64,000 bases of DNA from Candidatus Lernaella stagnicola (GTDB taxonomy: Bacteria; Lernaellota; Lernaellaia; Lernaellales; Lernaellaceae), in the NCBI GenBank assembly GCA_030765525.1, contig JAVCCK010000010.1, forward strand, positions 514,441 through 578,440, written 5' to 3'. The notes under the pieces are model-generated. The model had not been told where the DNA came from and did no database searches. It saw nothing but the letters and a program-made list of their open reading frames with translations. Shown here piece after piece: positions 8,811 to 17,012 of this stretch. The position numbers and the translations under genes were made by a program. Numbering within the stretch: the first letter of the stretch is position 1; the number at the start of each line of letters is the position of its first letter.

Positions 8811-9377
8811 TTACTCCTGTGGGGCGGCCAGCAAATCCCCAAGATTCGCCAACGGCTCCGCCAGAGTGCCCACCTGTCGGCGGCATGCTTCCCCAGCGCC
8901 GTCGCACGCCGCGAAACGTTCGGGTGCCCGGCCCAGGACCTGCACGACCCAGCGCCGGCCGCTTTTCTCCACCACGGCCAGCATGCCTTGTCCCATGCCC
9001 ACCGGCCGCAAGACATCGCGCCCGCCGTACCGCGTGCCGTCGCCGCGACCGAATACGAGAAAGGTGTCGCCGACTTCCGGTAGCGGCGCGCCGGGGATTC
9101 TCATCGTCAGGTCGCCGCGCTTGCCGCCCGGCAGACGCAACACCAATGAGGCGCCCGGGGTGCCGCGATAGGTTTGCGTGACCCGGCAGGTGACCAGCGT
9201 CGTCGGGATGCCTTCGTATTCTTCCACCGAGCGACTGATGGCTTCCACCAAAGCGACTCGTTCGGACTTTTCGATCAGTTGTTGCCACGTCAGCGGCAAA
9301 ATCGTCGCGGCGGCGGCGACGCTCGCCGAACACAGCGCCGCGATCAGCAATACGCGGCGGAGGGTCGTTTTTTTCAA
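8811..9377 (-). CDS. small secreted protein of unknown function (TTG start)
   Basis: A 188-residue exported protein. The TTG at 9377 opens a good Sec signal (KKTTLRRVLLIAALCSASVAAAA). It overlaps the TGA stop of the preceding gene as TTGA, and AGAAAGGG lies upstream, which indicates translational coupling. The mature part is mixed alpha/beta with a conserved-looking stretch VALVEAISRS, then VTCRVTQTYRGTPGA and LRLPGG. This order resembles small exported proteins often encoded beside matrixin-like proteases. No catalytic motif is recognised. Earlier in-frame codons up to 9521 encode no signal and lie antisense to the neighbouring gene end, so they were left out. Confidence 0.75.
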   Translation of the reverse strand: MKKTTLRRVLLIAALCSASVAAAATILPLTWQQLIEKSERVALVEAISRSVEEYEGIPTTLVTCRVTQTYRGTPGASLVLRLPGGKRGDLTMRIPGAPLPEVGDTFLVFGRGDGTRYGGRDVLRPVGMGQGMLAVVEKSGRRWVVQVLGRAPERFAACDGAGEACRRQVGTLAEPLANLGDLLAAPQE

Positions 9378-10696
9378 ATCAGCCCTTTCTCTTTTAGGAC
9401 ATCGACTAGGTCGGGCTTGCCGATTTCCTGCAGTTCGTACCGGACCCGTACCGTTGGAGTGTCGCCGAAATCGATCAGGCGGCGCAAGTCGATGGGCGTA
9501 CCAATGATCACCACGTCGCATTCCATCGCGTCGAACGTGGCCTGCAAGTCGGCAATTTGCTCATCGCCGTACCCGATCGCGGGCAGCAAATTGGCGAGAT
9601 GATCGTATTTTTCAAAGATGCCGAGATAATCGCCCTGCAGGAAAGGCGTGGGATCGACCAGTTCCACGGCCCCGAAACGCTCCGCCGCCAACACGGCCAC
9701 GCCATAGCTCATGCCGCCGTGGGTGAGCGTCGGGCCATCCTCGATGGCCAAGACGCGCCCGCCCTCGATAACCTTGGGGTCGTCCACGAAAATCGGGCTC
9801 GCCGCTTCGATGATCTTGGCGTCGGGATTCAACTGGCGCAGCGTTTGGCGCAGTTCGACGACGGCCTCGGGGTCGGCGGTGTCGATTTTGTTGATGATCG
9901 CAACGTCGGCCCGCAGCGTATTGGTCAGGCCCGGATAATATGTGCTTTCGTCTCCGACCCGGTGCGGATCGACGATGACGATTTCCAAGTCGGAAACGTA
10001 GAAGGGCAGGTCGTTGTTGCCGCCGTCCCAGACGATCACGTCGGCTTCTTTCTCGGCCTCGGCCAGAATCGCGCCGTAATCAACCCCCGCGTAGCAGACA
10101 ATGCCGCTTGTGATGTGCGGCTCGTATTCCTCGCGCTCCTCGATCGTGCATTCGTGCTTGTCCAAATCGGCCATTTCGGCAAAGCGCTGCACCCGCTGCT
10201 TCACCAAATTGCCGTAAGGCATCGGATGACGGATCGCCACGACGCGCTTGCCGGACTCCTGCAGCAACTTGACGACCTTGCGCGTCGTCTGGCTTTTGCC
10301 GCAACCGGTGCGAACCGCGCACACCGAAACCACCGGCACTTTCGCCTTGAGCATGGTTTGCTCGGCGCCCAGCAGCACGAAAGACGCCCCGGCGGCGTTG
10401 ACCATCGAGGCCAACGACATGACGGTTTGATGCGCGACGTCGGAATAGGAGAAAACGACTTGGTCGACCGAATGCTCTCGAATCAGATCGACCAATTCAG
10501 CTTCGGGAACGATCGGAATGCCTTCACCGTAGAGCGATCCCGCCAACTCGGGCGGGTAGCGGCGGTCATCGATGTTGGGGATTTGCGTGGCCGTAAAGGC
10601 GACGACCTGGTAGTTCTCATTATCGCGAAAAAACACGTTGAAGTTGTGAAAATCACGTCCGCCGGCTCCGGCGATCACCACTTTCTGGGCGGCCAT
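9374..10696 (-). CDS. COG2403-type P-loop GTPase/cyclic 2,3-diphosphoglycerate synthetase-like
   Basis: A 440-residue cytoplasmic protein. Residues 1-110 form a Rossmann-like domain (VVIAGAGGRDFHNFN). A P-loop region follows with Walker A VRTGCGKSQT (about 128-137) and a guanine-specificity-type motif NKID later. The whole resembles the predicted-GTPase family COG2403, whose members are sometimes annotated as cyclic 2,3-diphosphoglycerate synthetase. The true reaction of bacterial members is not settled. The ATG at 10696 has AAGGAGA upstream. It heads the operon that ends with carbamate kinase. Confidence 0.8.
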   Translation of the reverse strand: MAAQKVVIAGAGGRDFHNFNVFFRDNENYQVVAFTATQIPNIDDRRYPPELAGSLYGEGIPIVPEAELVDLIREHSVDQVVFSYSDVAHQTVMSLASMVNAAGASFVLLGAEQTMLKAKVPVVSVCAVRTGCGKSQTTRKVVKLLQESGKRVVAIRHPMPYGNLVKQRVQRFAEMADLDKHECTIEEREEYEPHITSGIVCYAGVDYGAILAEAEKEADVIVWDGGNNDLPFYVSDLEIVIVDPHRVGDESTYYPGLTNTLRADVAIINKIDTADPEAVVELRQTLRQLNPDAKIIEAASPIFVDDPKVIEGGRVLAIEDGPTLTHGGMSYGVAVLAAERFGAVELVDPTPFLQGDYLGIFEKYDHLANLLPAIGYGDEQIADLQATFDAMECDVVIIGTPIDLRRLIDFGDTPTVRVRYELQEIGKPDLVDVLKEKGLI

Positions 10697-10770
10697 GGGT
10701 CGTCTCCTTGCCTTTGCGAGAGGTTGTTGAAAGATCCGTCAAGAACTTGCGGTCTTGATCATGCGAAGCC

Positions 10771-10799
10771 AGGATAGGAACGGCCCGAACGAGTGTCAA
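10771..10799 (-). promoter_or_regulatory. promoter of COG2403-protease-carbamate kinase operon
   Basis: Minus strand: consensus TTGACA, 17 bp spacer, TATCCT, about 75 nt before the ATG at 10696. Confidence 0.65.
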
Positions 10800-10882
10800 G
10801 GCCTTGAAAACACGTATTTTTATGCGTTTTTCGTGAGTTTAGATGCAGCCCGCCGAGCGCCCGCCCGAATCGTCCAGGGGGC

Positions 10883-10911
10883 TTGCCGCTCGCCCACGCG
10901 GGTGATATATA
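10883..10911 (+). promoter_or_regulatory. promoter of tandem tRNA-Ser genes
   Basis: TTGCCG, 17 bp spacer, TATATA, ending 94 bp before the first tRNA. Confidence 0.5.
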
Positions 10912-11005
10912 GCGACCTCTTGTTGAGCGTGTTCTTTCCCAGATGGCCGAAAGGGGAAGCGGCTGAGGGATGCCGACTTCGGCTTCGGCGGCTGCCTCTG
11001 GTTTC

Positions 11006-11090
11006 GGAGGGATGGCCGAGTGGTCGAAGGCGGCGGTCTTGAAAACCGTTGAGCAGCAATGTTCCGGGGGTTCGAATCCCTCTCCCTCCG
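11006..11090 (+). tRNA. tRNA-Ser(UGA)
   Basis: An 85-nt class II tRNA. The acceptor stem GGAGGGA pairs with TCCCTCC. Other parts seen are a D-arm with TGGCCGAGTGGT, an anticodon loop CTTGAAA (anticodon TGA at 11040-11042), a long variable arm and the T-loop GGTTCGAATCC. G is the discriminator base. CCA is not encoded. Confidence 0.97.
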
Positions 11091-11110
11091 CTTTCTTTCG
11101 GCTTACGTTT

Positions 11111-11197
11111 GGAGAGGTGACCGAGTGGCTTAAGGTGCACGCCTGCTAAGCGTGTGAGGGTTTACGCCCTCCGAGGGTTCGAATCCCTCCCTCTCCG
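11111..11197 (+). tRNA. tRNA-Ser(GCU)
   Basis: An 87-nt class II tRNA 20 bp after the first. The acceptor GGAGAGG pairs with CCTCTCC. The anticodon stem CACGC/GCGTG encloses CTGCTAA (anticodon GCT at 11145-11147). It has a long variable arm, T-loop GGTTCGAATCC and G discriminator. CCA is not encoded. Confidence 0.97.
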
Positions 11198-11331
11198 TTC
11201 TTCCCCCCCAGGCTAAGCCTAGACCCAAAACCGCGTGCATCTGACGACTTTGCCGTTGACCACACAGCCTCCCCACCGTTGGCGGTGAGACTATGCCACC
11301 CGGCGCTTGGCGAGCCTCACAAAAACGCGCT

Positions 11332-13572
11332 TCACATAACCCAATCGATGCCGTTCGGGGGTAGTTGCGACACATCAGCGCCCCAGGCCGGGTTCGGCTC
11401 TTCGCCCATGACAAAGAGCAATTCGCCCCCCGCGACCAATTCGTCGTGGGTGATCCACGCCCGTTCGAGCGCCGCACCGTTGAGATAAACTTCCTGGATG
11501 TACATCGCCTCATCCGAGAGATTCTCGGCGCGGATGACAAAACGCACATCGCCGTCGACGCGGCAGATCGCCTCGCTGAAAATCGGCCCGGTCAGCATGT
11601 AGATCGGTCGGCCGATCGTCACCGGATAAAGCCCCAGCGAGGCCAGCACGAACCAAGCGGACATCGTGCCCGCATCGTCGTCCATCTCCGGAATAAAGCC
11701 CTTGGGTTGATCGCGGTAGATGTGGCCGTGGTAGGGAATCGGCCACTTGTCGTGCGTGCCGTACCACTGATTGACCGGCTGCAGCAGCAGTTCGCGCACG
11801 ATCTGTTGCGAGCGCCACGGCGCACCCAAATGGTTGAATAGAAAGGGCGCGTGGATATCCGGTTCGTTGCCGTGGTTGTGCAGTTCCTCAGCAAAATAGT
11901 ACTCGAGTTGTGAACGCAACTCGTCCCGGCCGCCCACCATCGCGGCAATGCCCTCGATATCGTGCACGACGGCCCAGCGGTACTGCCACAGCGTGCCTTC
12001 GTACAAACCTCGGGCGTGCATGACGTCGGCGTCCTCACCCATCACCGCGAAATGCTCAAGCCACGTCGACTCGTACTCCAAGGCGCGCGCCCGGTACAGG
12101 TCGCGGTGAGTTTGATCGCCCAACAGCTCGGCCAGTTCCGCGACGGCCCAGTAATCGTACGACGCCTCCAGCACCGTATCGGGTGAATCGGGCGCCAGCG
12201 CCGCGGCCTCGGCGAGGATTTCGTCAAACGCGTCGGCCAGACCGAAGTCGTCGATCCCCTTGGCCGCCGCGTCAAGCAGCAGCGCCGGAGCGTGCTCGGT
12301 GCGCACGGTGGGGCAGGGCTCGTGATCGGTCGCCCAGTCGGCTTTGCCCTGCTGATACAGCTCGACGAGCGAGCGCGACCAATCGCCGACGCGCTCTGGA
12401 TCCAGAAGCGTTTGCAGCGCGTACTTGTTGCGATAGGTATCCCACAACGACCAGCCGTGATAGCGCACATGACCCGCGGCCGCGTGTACCTCGCCGTCGG
12501 TGCCGCGGTAGGCGCCGTCGACGCCCGTAATGTCCACGGGCAGCAGCGACGCGCGATAAAGCAGCGTGTAGAACAAGCGTCGGTGTTCCTCCGCGCCGGT
12601 GACCACGACCCTTCCCAGGTGTTCGTTCCACGCCGTTCGGGCTTGCGCGTGCGTGGCGTCGAAGTCCCATCCCGGCGTTTCCGCGTCACGATTGGCCGTT
12701 GCCTGCGCCGCGTCGACGGTGGCCAGCCCGACCTTGGCTTGCAGCACCTTTTCCTTGCCCAAATCGAAGGTCAGGATGACGTCGGTGGATTCCTGGGAGG
12801 CGGGCACTTCCTCCCACGCGGTGACGGGGTGGTCGAACGCGGCGGCGAAGAAAAATTCGTACCGGCCGCGATTGCACACGTTGGTGGCCGACACCCGGCC
12901 GGTCACTTCAGCCTCGCCGAGCGTCCAGTCGGACCCGCGGTTATCGGCGAACGGTTCGTTGAGCGTCAGGCGCACACGGACGACACCACCCTCGGCGAAG
13001 GTGTAACGATGGCGGCCGACATGCGCGGTCGCGGTCAGCTCGACCCCGATGGATTGCACGTCTTGCAGAATGACGGAGTAGTAGCCCGGTGAGGCTGTTT
13101 CGGAGGTCTTGTTCAGCGTGGCGAAACGCCCTTGTCCCTCGAGGAAAGGCAGTAGCCGCACGCTGCCGCCTGCGCCGTTGCAGCCGACTCCTCCGATACG
13201 GGTGTGCGAAAAGCCGCGTACCAAGCGCGCGCCGTAATCGTAGCCCGCATGGCCGCCGGGCTGCGTGTCGGGCCCCAATTTGACCAAACCGAATGGCGTG
13301 GTGGCCGCCGGGTGCAATTGTCCGTGATCGCCGGCTGTGCCGATGAAGGGGTCGACGTACGCGGCGGGTTCGAAGGGCGTGGTGTCGTCGTCATTGTCAT
13401 TGTCGTCATTGTCGTCGTCGTTATCGTCGTCGTCGTTGTTGTCATCGTCGTCGTCATCGGCGGGCGCGGGCGTATTGGTGTCATCGTCGTCGTCACCTTC
13501 GGCGCAAGCACCGAACAAAACGATAACGGTTAGCATTAACATGAAAACAATGGTCAGCTGTCCTGTACGCAA
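11332..13572 (-). CDS. GH92-family alpha-mannosidase lipoprotein
   Basis: A 746-residue exported exo-mannosidase-like enzyme. A signal ending in lipobox LFGAC is followed by ~45 residues of Asp/Asn ending in DDDTTPFEP, then the GH92 fold. Hallmarks: YVDPFIGT, AATTPFGLVKLGPD, GFSHTRIGGVG, YEGTLWQYRW, EPDIHAPFLFNH and DDDAGTMSAWFV, the last being the calcium and catalytic-base region. GH92 enzymes remove alpha-linked mannose in a calcium-dependent way. The start is a TTG at 13572 with GGAGG 8 nt upstream; an ATG ten codons later is possible. Likely outer-membrane or surface tethered, acting on mannose-rich polymers. Confidence 0.9.
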   Translation of the reverse strand: MRTGQLTIVFMLMLTVIVLFGACAEGDDDDDTNTPAPADDDDDDNNDDDDNDDDNDDNDNDDDTTPFEPAAYVDPFIGTAGDHGQLHPAATTPFGLVKLGPDTQPGGHAGYDYGARLVRGFSHTRIGGVGCNGAGGSVRLLPFLEGQGRFATLNKTSETASPGYYSVILQDVQSIGVELTATAHVGRHRYTFAEGGVVRVRLTLNEPFADNRGSDWTLGEAEVTGRVSATNVCNRGRYEFFFAAAFDHPVTAWEEVPASQESTDVILTFDLGKEKVLQAKVGLATVDAAQATANRDAETPGWDFDATHAQARTAWNEHLGRVVVTGAEEHRRLFYTLLYRASLLPVDITGVDGAYRGTDGEVHAAAGHVRYHGWSLWDTYRNKYALQTLLDPERVGDWSRSLVELYQQGKADWATDHEPCPTVRTEHAPALLLDAAAKGIDDFGLADAFDEILAEAAALAPDSPDTVLEASYDYWAVAELAELLGDQTHRDLYRARALEYESTWLEHFAVMGEDADVMHARGLYEGTLWQYRWAVVHDIEGIAAMVGGRDELRSQLEYYFAEELHNHGNEPDIHAPFLFNHLGAPWRSQQIVRELLLQPVNQWYGTHDKWPIPYHGHIYRDQPKGFIPEMDDDAGTMSAWFVLASLGLYPVTIGRPIYMLTGPIFSEAICRVDGDVRFVIRAENLSDEAMYIQEVYLNGAALERAWITHDELVAGGELLFVMGEEPNPAWGADVSQLPPNGIDWVM
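13383..13496. repeat. in-frame trinucleotide tract coding an Asp/Asn linker
   Basis: gtc/att/gtt/atc triplet runs, read as Asp/Asn on the minus strand, between the lipobox and the GH92 domain. Confidence 0.9.
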
Positions 13573-13613
13573 TAAACGCCTCCGTTACATTTCGTAGTAT
13601 CGGCACCCAACAC

Positions 13614-13632
13614 GTTGGTGCCTGACCCCAAT
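13614..13632. repeat. REP-like 19-bp repeat, copy 1
   Basis: gttggtgcctgaccccaat. It extends into ccccaattttgggg, a small hairpin. Copy 2 lies 77 bp on. Confidence 0.7.
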
Positions 13633-13690
13633 TTTGGGGGCTGGGGAATCCGTAAGTGGCTGTATTTGTTCATGTCACGTTTTCAAAACG

Positions 13691-13709
13691 GTTGGTGCCT
13701 GTCCCCAAT
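13691..13709. repeat. REP-like 19-bp repeat, copy 2
   Basis: gttggtgcctgtccccaat matches copy 1 at 18 of 19 positions in the same orientation. The pair lies in the gap between the GH92 and purH genes. Confidence 0.7.
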
Positions 13710-13748
13710 GGTTTAAGGCCAAAATGGTGCGATACGGACCAGGTTCGG

Positions 13749-14999
13749 TTAGTGGCGGAATACGCGGATGCCGGTAAATACCATCGCCACATGGGCTTCG
13801 TTGCACAGTTGCGTGTTCTCGGCATCAGCCGGGGCACCGCCCGGTTGCATGATCGTCCGGATGCCTTCGGCGATCGAAACCTCGACCGGACCCGTGTCGA
13901 AAATCGCCCCGTCCGAGGCCATCGACGCGCCGATCAAGCCGCCACGTAGTTCCACCGTGTCGTCCCACACCGACCGGCGCATTTCCGGGTCCGATAACGT
14001 AGTGAACGGCCGCTTGAAACGCTCCCACGCCAGCCGATCGGCCATCGCGTGGTACGCCTTGTCGCGCGTCGTCTGGGCGACCGCCGTGCGATCCTGGCCG
14101 CCCACCCCCACGGCGACCGTCGTCCCGTCTTTGACGTACACGATGCTGTCGCTGACGGTGACTTCGGCCAGCTTCCACGCGAACAGCAAATTTTCCCATT
14201 CCTCGCCCGTGGGTTGACGCTGAGAACGAACCTCCGCGTTGTGTGCCACCGCTTGCGCCGGCCGGCAATCGTCACGGGTCAGCGGCTGCGGCGTCACGGC
14301 CCACTGGGCGACCACGCCGCCATCCTGCAGACTCGCGAACTCGAGATACGGCCGACCCACCCACTGCGTCAAGCGGTCGATACCGCCCACACGCAGCAGG
14401 CACAAGCGCGGATTGGCCGCCAATTGCTCCACCGCGCCCGGCTCGAAATCCGGCGCGACGACCACATCGAGCGACGCGTGCAGAATCGCCTCGGCCGTCG
14501 CTCGGTTCACGGAGCGGTTAAAGGCCGCGCATCCACCGCGGGTGCCGACGCGGTTGGCCAGAAACGCCGACCAAAACGCCTCCTCCACACTTGAGCGTAT
14601 CGCGGCGCCGCAAGGGTTGTTGTGCTTGACGATAACGCAGGTCGGCTTCTCCAGCGTTTGGCGAAACACCGCCAAGGCGATATCGGCGTCGCGCAGGCCG
14701 GTCTTGCTCGGGTGCTTACCTTGTTGCAGCAACACGGCCGCGCTGGTCAGATGCGGGTGCGGGGCGACCAGTTCCACCTCGCCGATCACCAAATTACCGT
14801 TGATCAGCCGGTACAGCGCCGCGGGACGGTCCACGTTTTCGCCGTACCGCAAACCGGAACGGCCGCCTTCCACCGGCCACGTTACCTTCTCGTATTGCAG
14901 GGTTTGTCGTTGACCGCCCTCGACAAAGCTGATTTCGAGCTGCGACGGAAAGGCGTCGCGCGGCAGATCGGTCGGCACGGTGATGTCTTTTTCCTTCAT
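13749..14999 (-). CDS. purH: AICAR transformylase (PurH domain without IMP cyclohydrolase)
   Basis: A 416-residue protein matching the formyltransferase half of PurH, which converts AICAR and 10-formyl-THF to FAICAR in purine synthesis. The signature VKHNNPCGAA, the region LRYGENVDRPAALY and the late GGQDRTAVAQTTRDKA are seen. The N-terminal MGS-like cyclohydrolase domain (~200 residues) of bifunctional PurH is missing, and the ATG at 14999 has GAGGG 5 nt upstream, so the short form looks intended rather than truncated. It starts 7 nt after the stop of purN, so the two form an operon. IMP cyclohydrolase must be encoded elsewhere. Confidence 0.88.
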   Translation of the reverse strand: MKEKDITVPTDLPRDAFPSQLEISFVEGGQRQTLQYEKVTWPVEGGRSGLRYGENVDRPAALYRLINGNLVIGEVELVAPHPHLTSAAVLLQQGKHPSKTGLRDADIALAVFRQTLEKPTCVIVKHNNPCGAAIRSSVEEAFWSAFLANRVGTRGGCAAFNRSVNRATAEAILHASLDVVVAPDFEPGAVEQLAANPRLCLLRVGGIDRLTQWVGRPYLEFASLQDGGVVAQWAVTPQPLTRDDCRPAQAVAHNAEVRSQRQPTGEEWENLLFAWKLAEVTVSDSIVYVKDGTTVAVGVGGQDRTAVAQTTRDKAYHAMADRLAWERFKRPFTTLSDPEMRRSVWDDTVELRGGLIGASMASDGAIFDTGPVEVSIAEGIRTIMQPGGAPADAENTQLCNEAHVAMVFTGIRVFRH

Positions 15000-15006
15000 A
15001 TAACCC

Positions 15007-15666
15007 TCAAGCCTCGCTGTCATCGACAATGGTGTAGCGGCCGTCCTGCACTCGCACTTTGCCGCGCGCGATCGCATCGAGCACGGCGCTGTATAGTTCC
15101 CACTCGACCGCCAAACCGCGTTCCTTGACCGCGTCCAAGTCGTCCTCGGGCAACACCGGCACGGGGCGTTGGGCGATGAGCGGCCCGGTATCCATCCCGG
15201 CGTCGATGAAGTGCACGGAAATTTTTGTTTCGGTCAGCCGCGGCCCTTTTTTCGTTAGCCCCATGGCGAACTCGTAGCCGTGGACGCCTTGGTAAACGGC
15301 GGTGTCGGCCGGGTGAATGTTGATGACGCCCGGCAGGTCGAACTTTTTCAGGCGGTAGTCGGCGATGAACGCCGCCGTCATCAAGCGCATGTAACCGGCC
15401 AACACGATCAGGTCGAACTTAAAAGGCGCCAGGGCCTCGCGCGACGCGGCTTCGTGGGCGGCGCGGGACGGAAATTCGCGATCGTCCAGGCAGACGGTGT
15501 CGATGCCGAATTTGCGCGCGCGCTCCAAGCCGTAGGCATCAGCGCGGTTGGAAAACACGACGACCACTTCGCAGGCGATCTTGCCCGCGGCGCAATTCTC
15601 GGCGATGGCTTCGAAATTCGAGCCGCCGCCGGATAGGAAAACGGCCAGTTTCAGCTTGGCGCTCAT
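15007..15666 (-). CDS. purN: phosphoribosylglycinamide formyltransferase
   Basis: A 219-residue PurN that formylates GAR using 10-formyl-THF. Motifs: VFLSGGGSNF at the N-terminus (phosphate binding), LAGYMRLM, INIHPAD (catalytic Asn and His) and HFIDAGMDTGPLIAQ (catalytic Asp). The ATG at 15666 has AAAGGA upstream; the frame extends 13 codons further with no support. It is slightly longer than typical PurN at the C-terminus. Co-transcribed with the AICAR transformylase gene. Confidence 0.93.
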   Translation of the reverse strand: MSAKLKLAVFLSGGGSNFEAIAENCAAGKIACEVVVVFSNRADAYGLERARKFGIDTVCLDDREFPSRAAHEAASREALAPFKFDLIVLAGYMRLMTAAFIADYRLKKFDLPGVINIHPADTAVYQGVHGYEFAMGLTKKGPRLTETKISVHFIDAGMDTGPLIAQRPVPVLPEDDLDAVKERGLAVEWELYSAVLDAIARGKVRVQDGRYTIVDDSEA

Positions 15667-15782
15667 GGCTTCGGTCCTTTGTGTGCCGCAATGATGGTTT
15701 TGCATCTTAGCAAGTTGCCGCGTGGTGGGAAAGACGAGGCATCCGTTCCGGAGAGGCTTTGCGGGAAGTGCGCCGGTGGCGA

Positions 15783-16784
15783 TCAGCAGCGCTTTGCGAT
15801 TTGTTTGAGCGCCTTGGCGGCGGCGCGGCGCACCGTCCAGGAATCCTCCGCCGCGATTTTTTCGAGTGCCGGAACGGCCGAGGCGTCCCCGTGCTTGCCG
15901 AGCGTGTGCGCGGCCGTCCGCCTCACGGATTTGCTGCCGTCATCCAACGCTCGCAGCAGCGGTGGAATGACCGGGCCGCCGCCGATTGTCCCCAAGGTTT
16001 CGATTGCCGTTTCGCGCACTAAGCTATCGGAATGATCCAACAGGCGCGCCACGAACGCGACACCGCCGGGGTCCTTGACGACGCGGAAGAAATCCAACGC
16101 GTAGAAAACGGCCTGCTTATTCTCGCCGGCGTCGTCCAATGCTTCCCCGACCGCCGTTACCGCTGCCGACCCGAACGTTACCAATGCGCCCTTCGTCTGG
16201 CCCATGCACGTCACCGAGGTTGATTTCACCATGCCGTCGGCCAAGGCGCGAATGGCGGCTTCATCGCCCACGGCCGTAAGTGCCGTAACGAGAACGGGAA
16301 GCTCATGCTGTTGATCGAATTCGTCCGTTCCGCGCACCAACCGCAAAAGCGCAAAACGCAACCCGCGTACGGATTTCGGACTCGCCCACGCCGCCAGCAA
16401 CGCCTCGGCCGCAATGCGAACGCCCGTCTTTGTGTCGGACAATGCCAGAGATAACAGGGGAACCGCATGTTCCGGCCCCAACGCGGCCAAACCCATCACC
16501 GCGCTCTTACGCTCGTGCACATCGTGGTCGCGTAACGCGGATTTGAAGGACGAGTGCGAAGCGGCGGCCAGATCGCGAAGTGCGGCGGCCACGGCGCTTT
16601 GCACGGCGGCGTTTTCATCCGGCGATACGGCGTCCAACAACGGCTTCACCGACGTCGGCCCCAAGTCGACCAGCGCGGCGACCGCTCCCTCACGAACCTC
16701 GTCGTGGCGAAGCGCCTTGATAAGACCGTTTGCGTCGCGCGCCGCCTTCAACGCGGCAATGTCCGGCTGACCAAACAGCGACAT
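15783..16784 (-). CDS. HEAT-repeat protein
   Basis: A 333-residue protein built almost wholly of ~31-residue HEAT/PBS-lyase-type repeats. Examples are REGAVAALVDLGP, RKSAVMGLAALGP, VRETAIETLGTIG, VRRTAAHTLGKHG and VRRAAAKALKQIA. There is no signal peptide or enzyme motif, so a scaffold or adaptor role is likely. The ATG at 16784 is chosen because GAGG lies 6 nt before it; an ATG four codons upstream lacks a ribosome site. It stands alone between purN and the divergent SCP2-like gene. Confidence 0.85.
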   Translation of the reverse strand: MSLFGQPDIAALKAARDANGLIKALRHDEVREGAVAALVDLGPTSVKPLLDAVSPDENAAVQSAVAAALRDLAAASHSSFKSALRDHDVHERKSAVMGLAALGPEHAVPLLSLALSDTKTGVRIAAEALLAAWASPKSVRGLRFALLRLVRGTDEFDQQHELPVLVTALTAVGDEAAIRALADGMVKSTSVTCMGQTKGALVTFGSAAVTAVGEALDDAGENKQAVFYALDFFRVVKDPGGVAFVARLLDHSDSLVRETAIETLGTIGGGPVIPPLLRALDDGSKSVRRTAAHTLGKHGDASAVPALEKIAAEDSWTVRRAAAKALKQIAKRC

Positions 16785-17012
16785 TTTTTGCCTCATGGAG
16801 GAGAGATTGCCAGGCCATCGTGAACCCTTTCTTGGGGCCATACAAGCGCTGCGAAAACGGCACGGCGACCCGGATTTCCGCCCCCTTGCCGAATGTGAAT
16901 ATATGCTCCAATAATTGTTGTAAATAGGCTGGCGTCGTCCCCCGCTTCGTGCTAGCTTGGCGGCGATTTGGGAAACAGGCGCAATTCACCGTTTCAGAAG
17001 GAGACACGGCAA

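Larger units (their letters stand above)
10697..11005. other. 309-bp intergenic region with two divergent promoters
   Basis: No gene is supported here. The left part holds the promoter and 75-nt leader of the COG2403 operon (minus strand). The right part holds a promoter-like sequence for the serine tRNAs. Confidence 0.6.

Noticed and set aside
10935-10990. gatggccgaa segment upstream of the tRNAs as a partial tRNA
   Set aside because: Shares only about nine bases with the tRNA D-arm and no further stems fold.
10820-11140. Minus-strand 106-residue frame across the first serine tRNA with GRGIRTPGTLLLNGFQ
   Set aside because: This is a well-known artefact from reading a serine tRNA in antisense; the tRNA is structurally complete.
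11130-11549. Minus-strand 139-residue frame across the second serine tRNA
   Set aside because: Its C-terminus is antisense to tRNA-Ser(GCU), and the rest overlaps the GH92 gene end in another frame.
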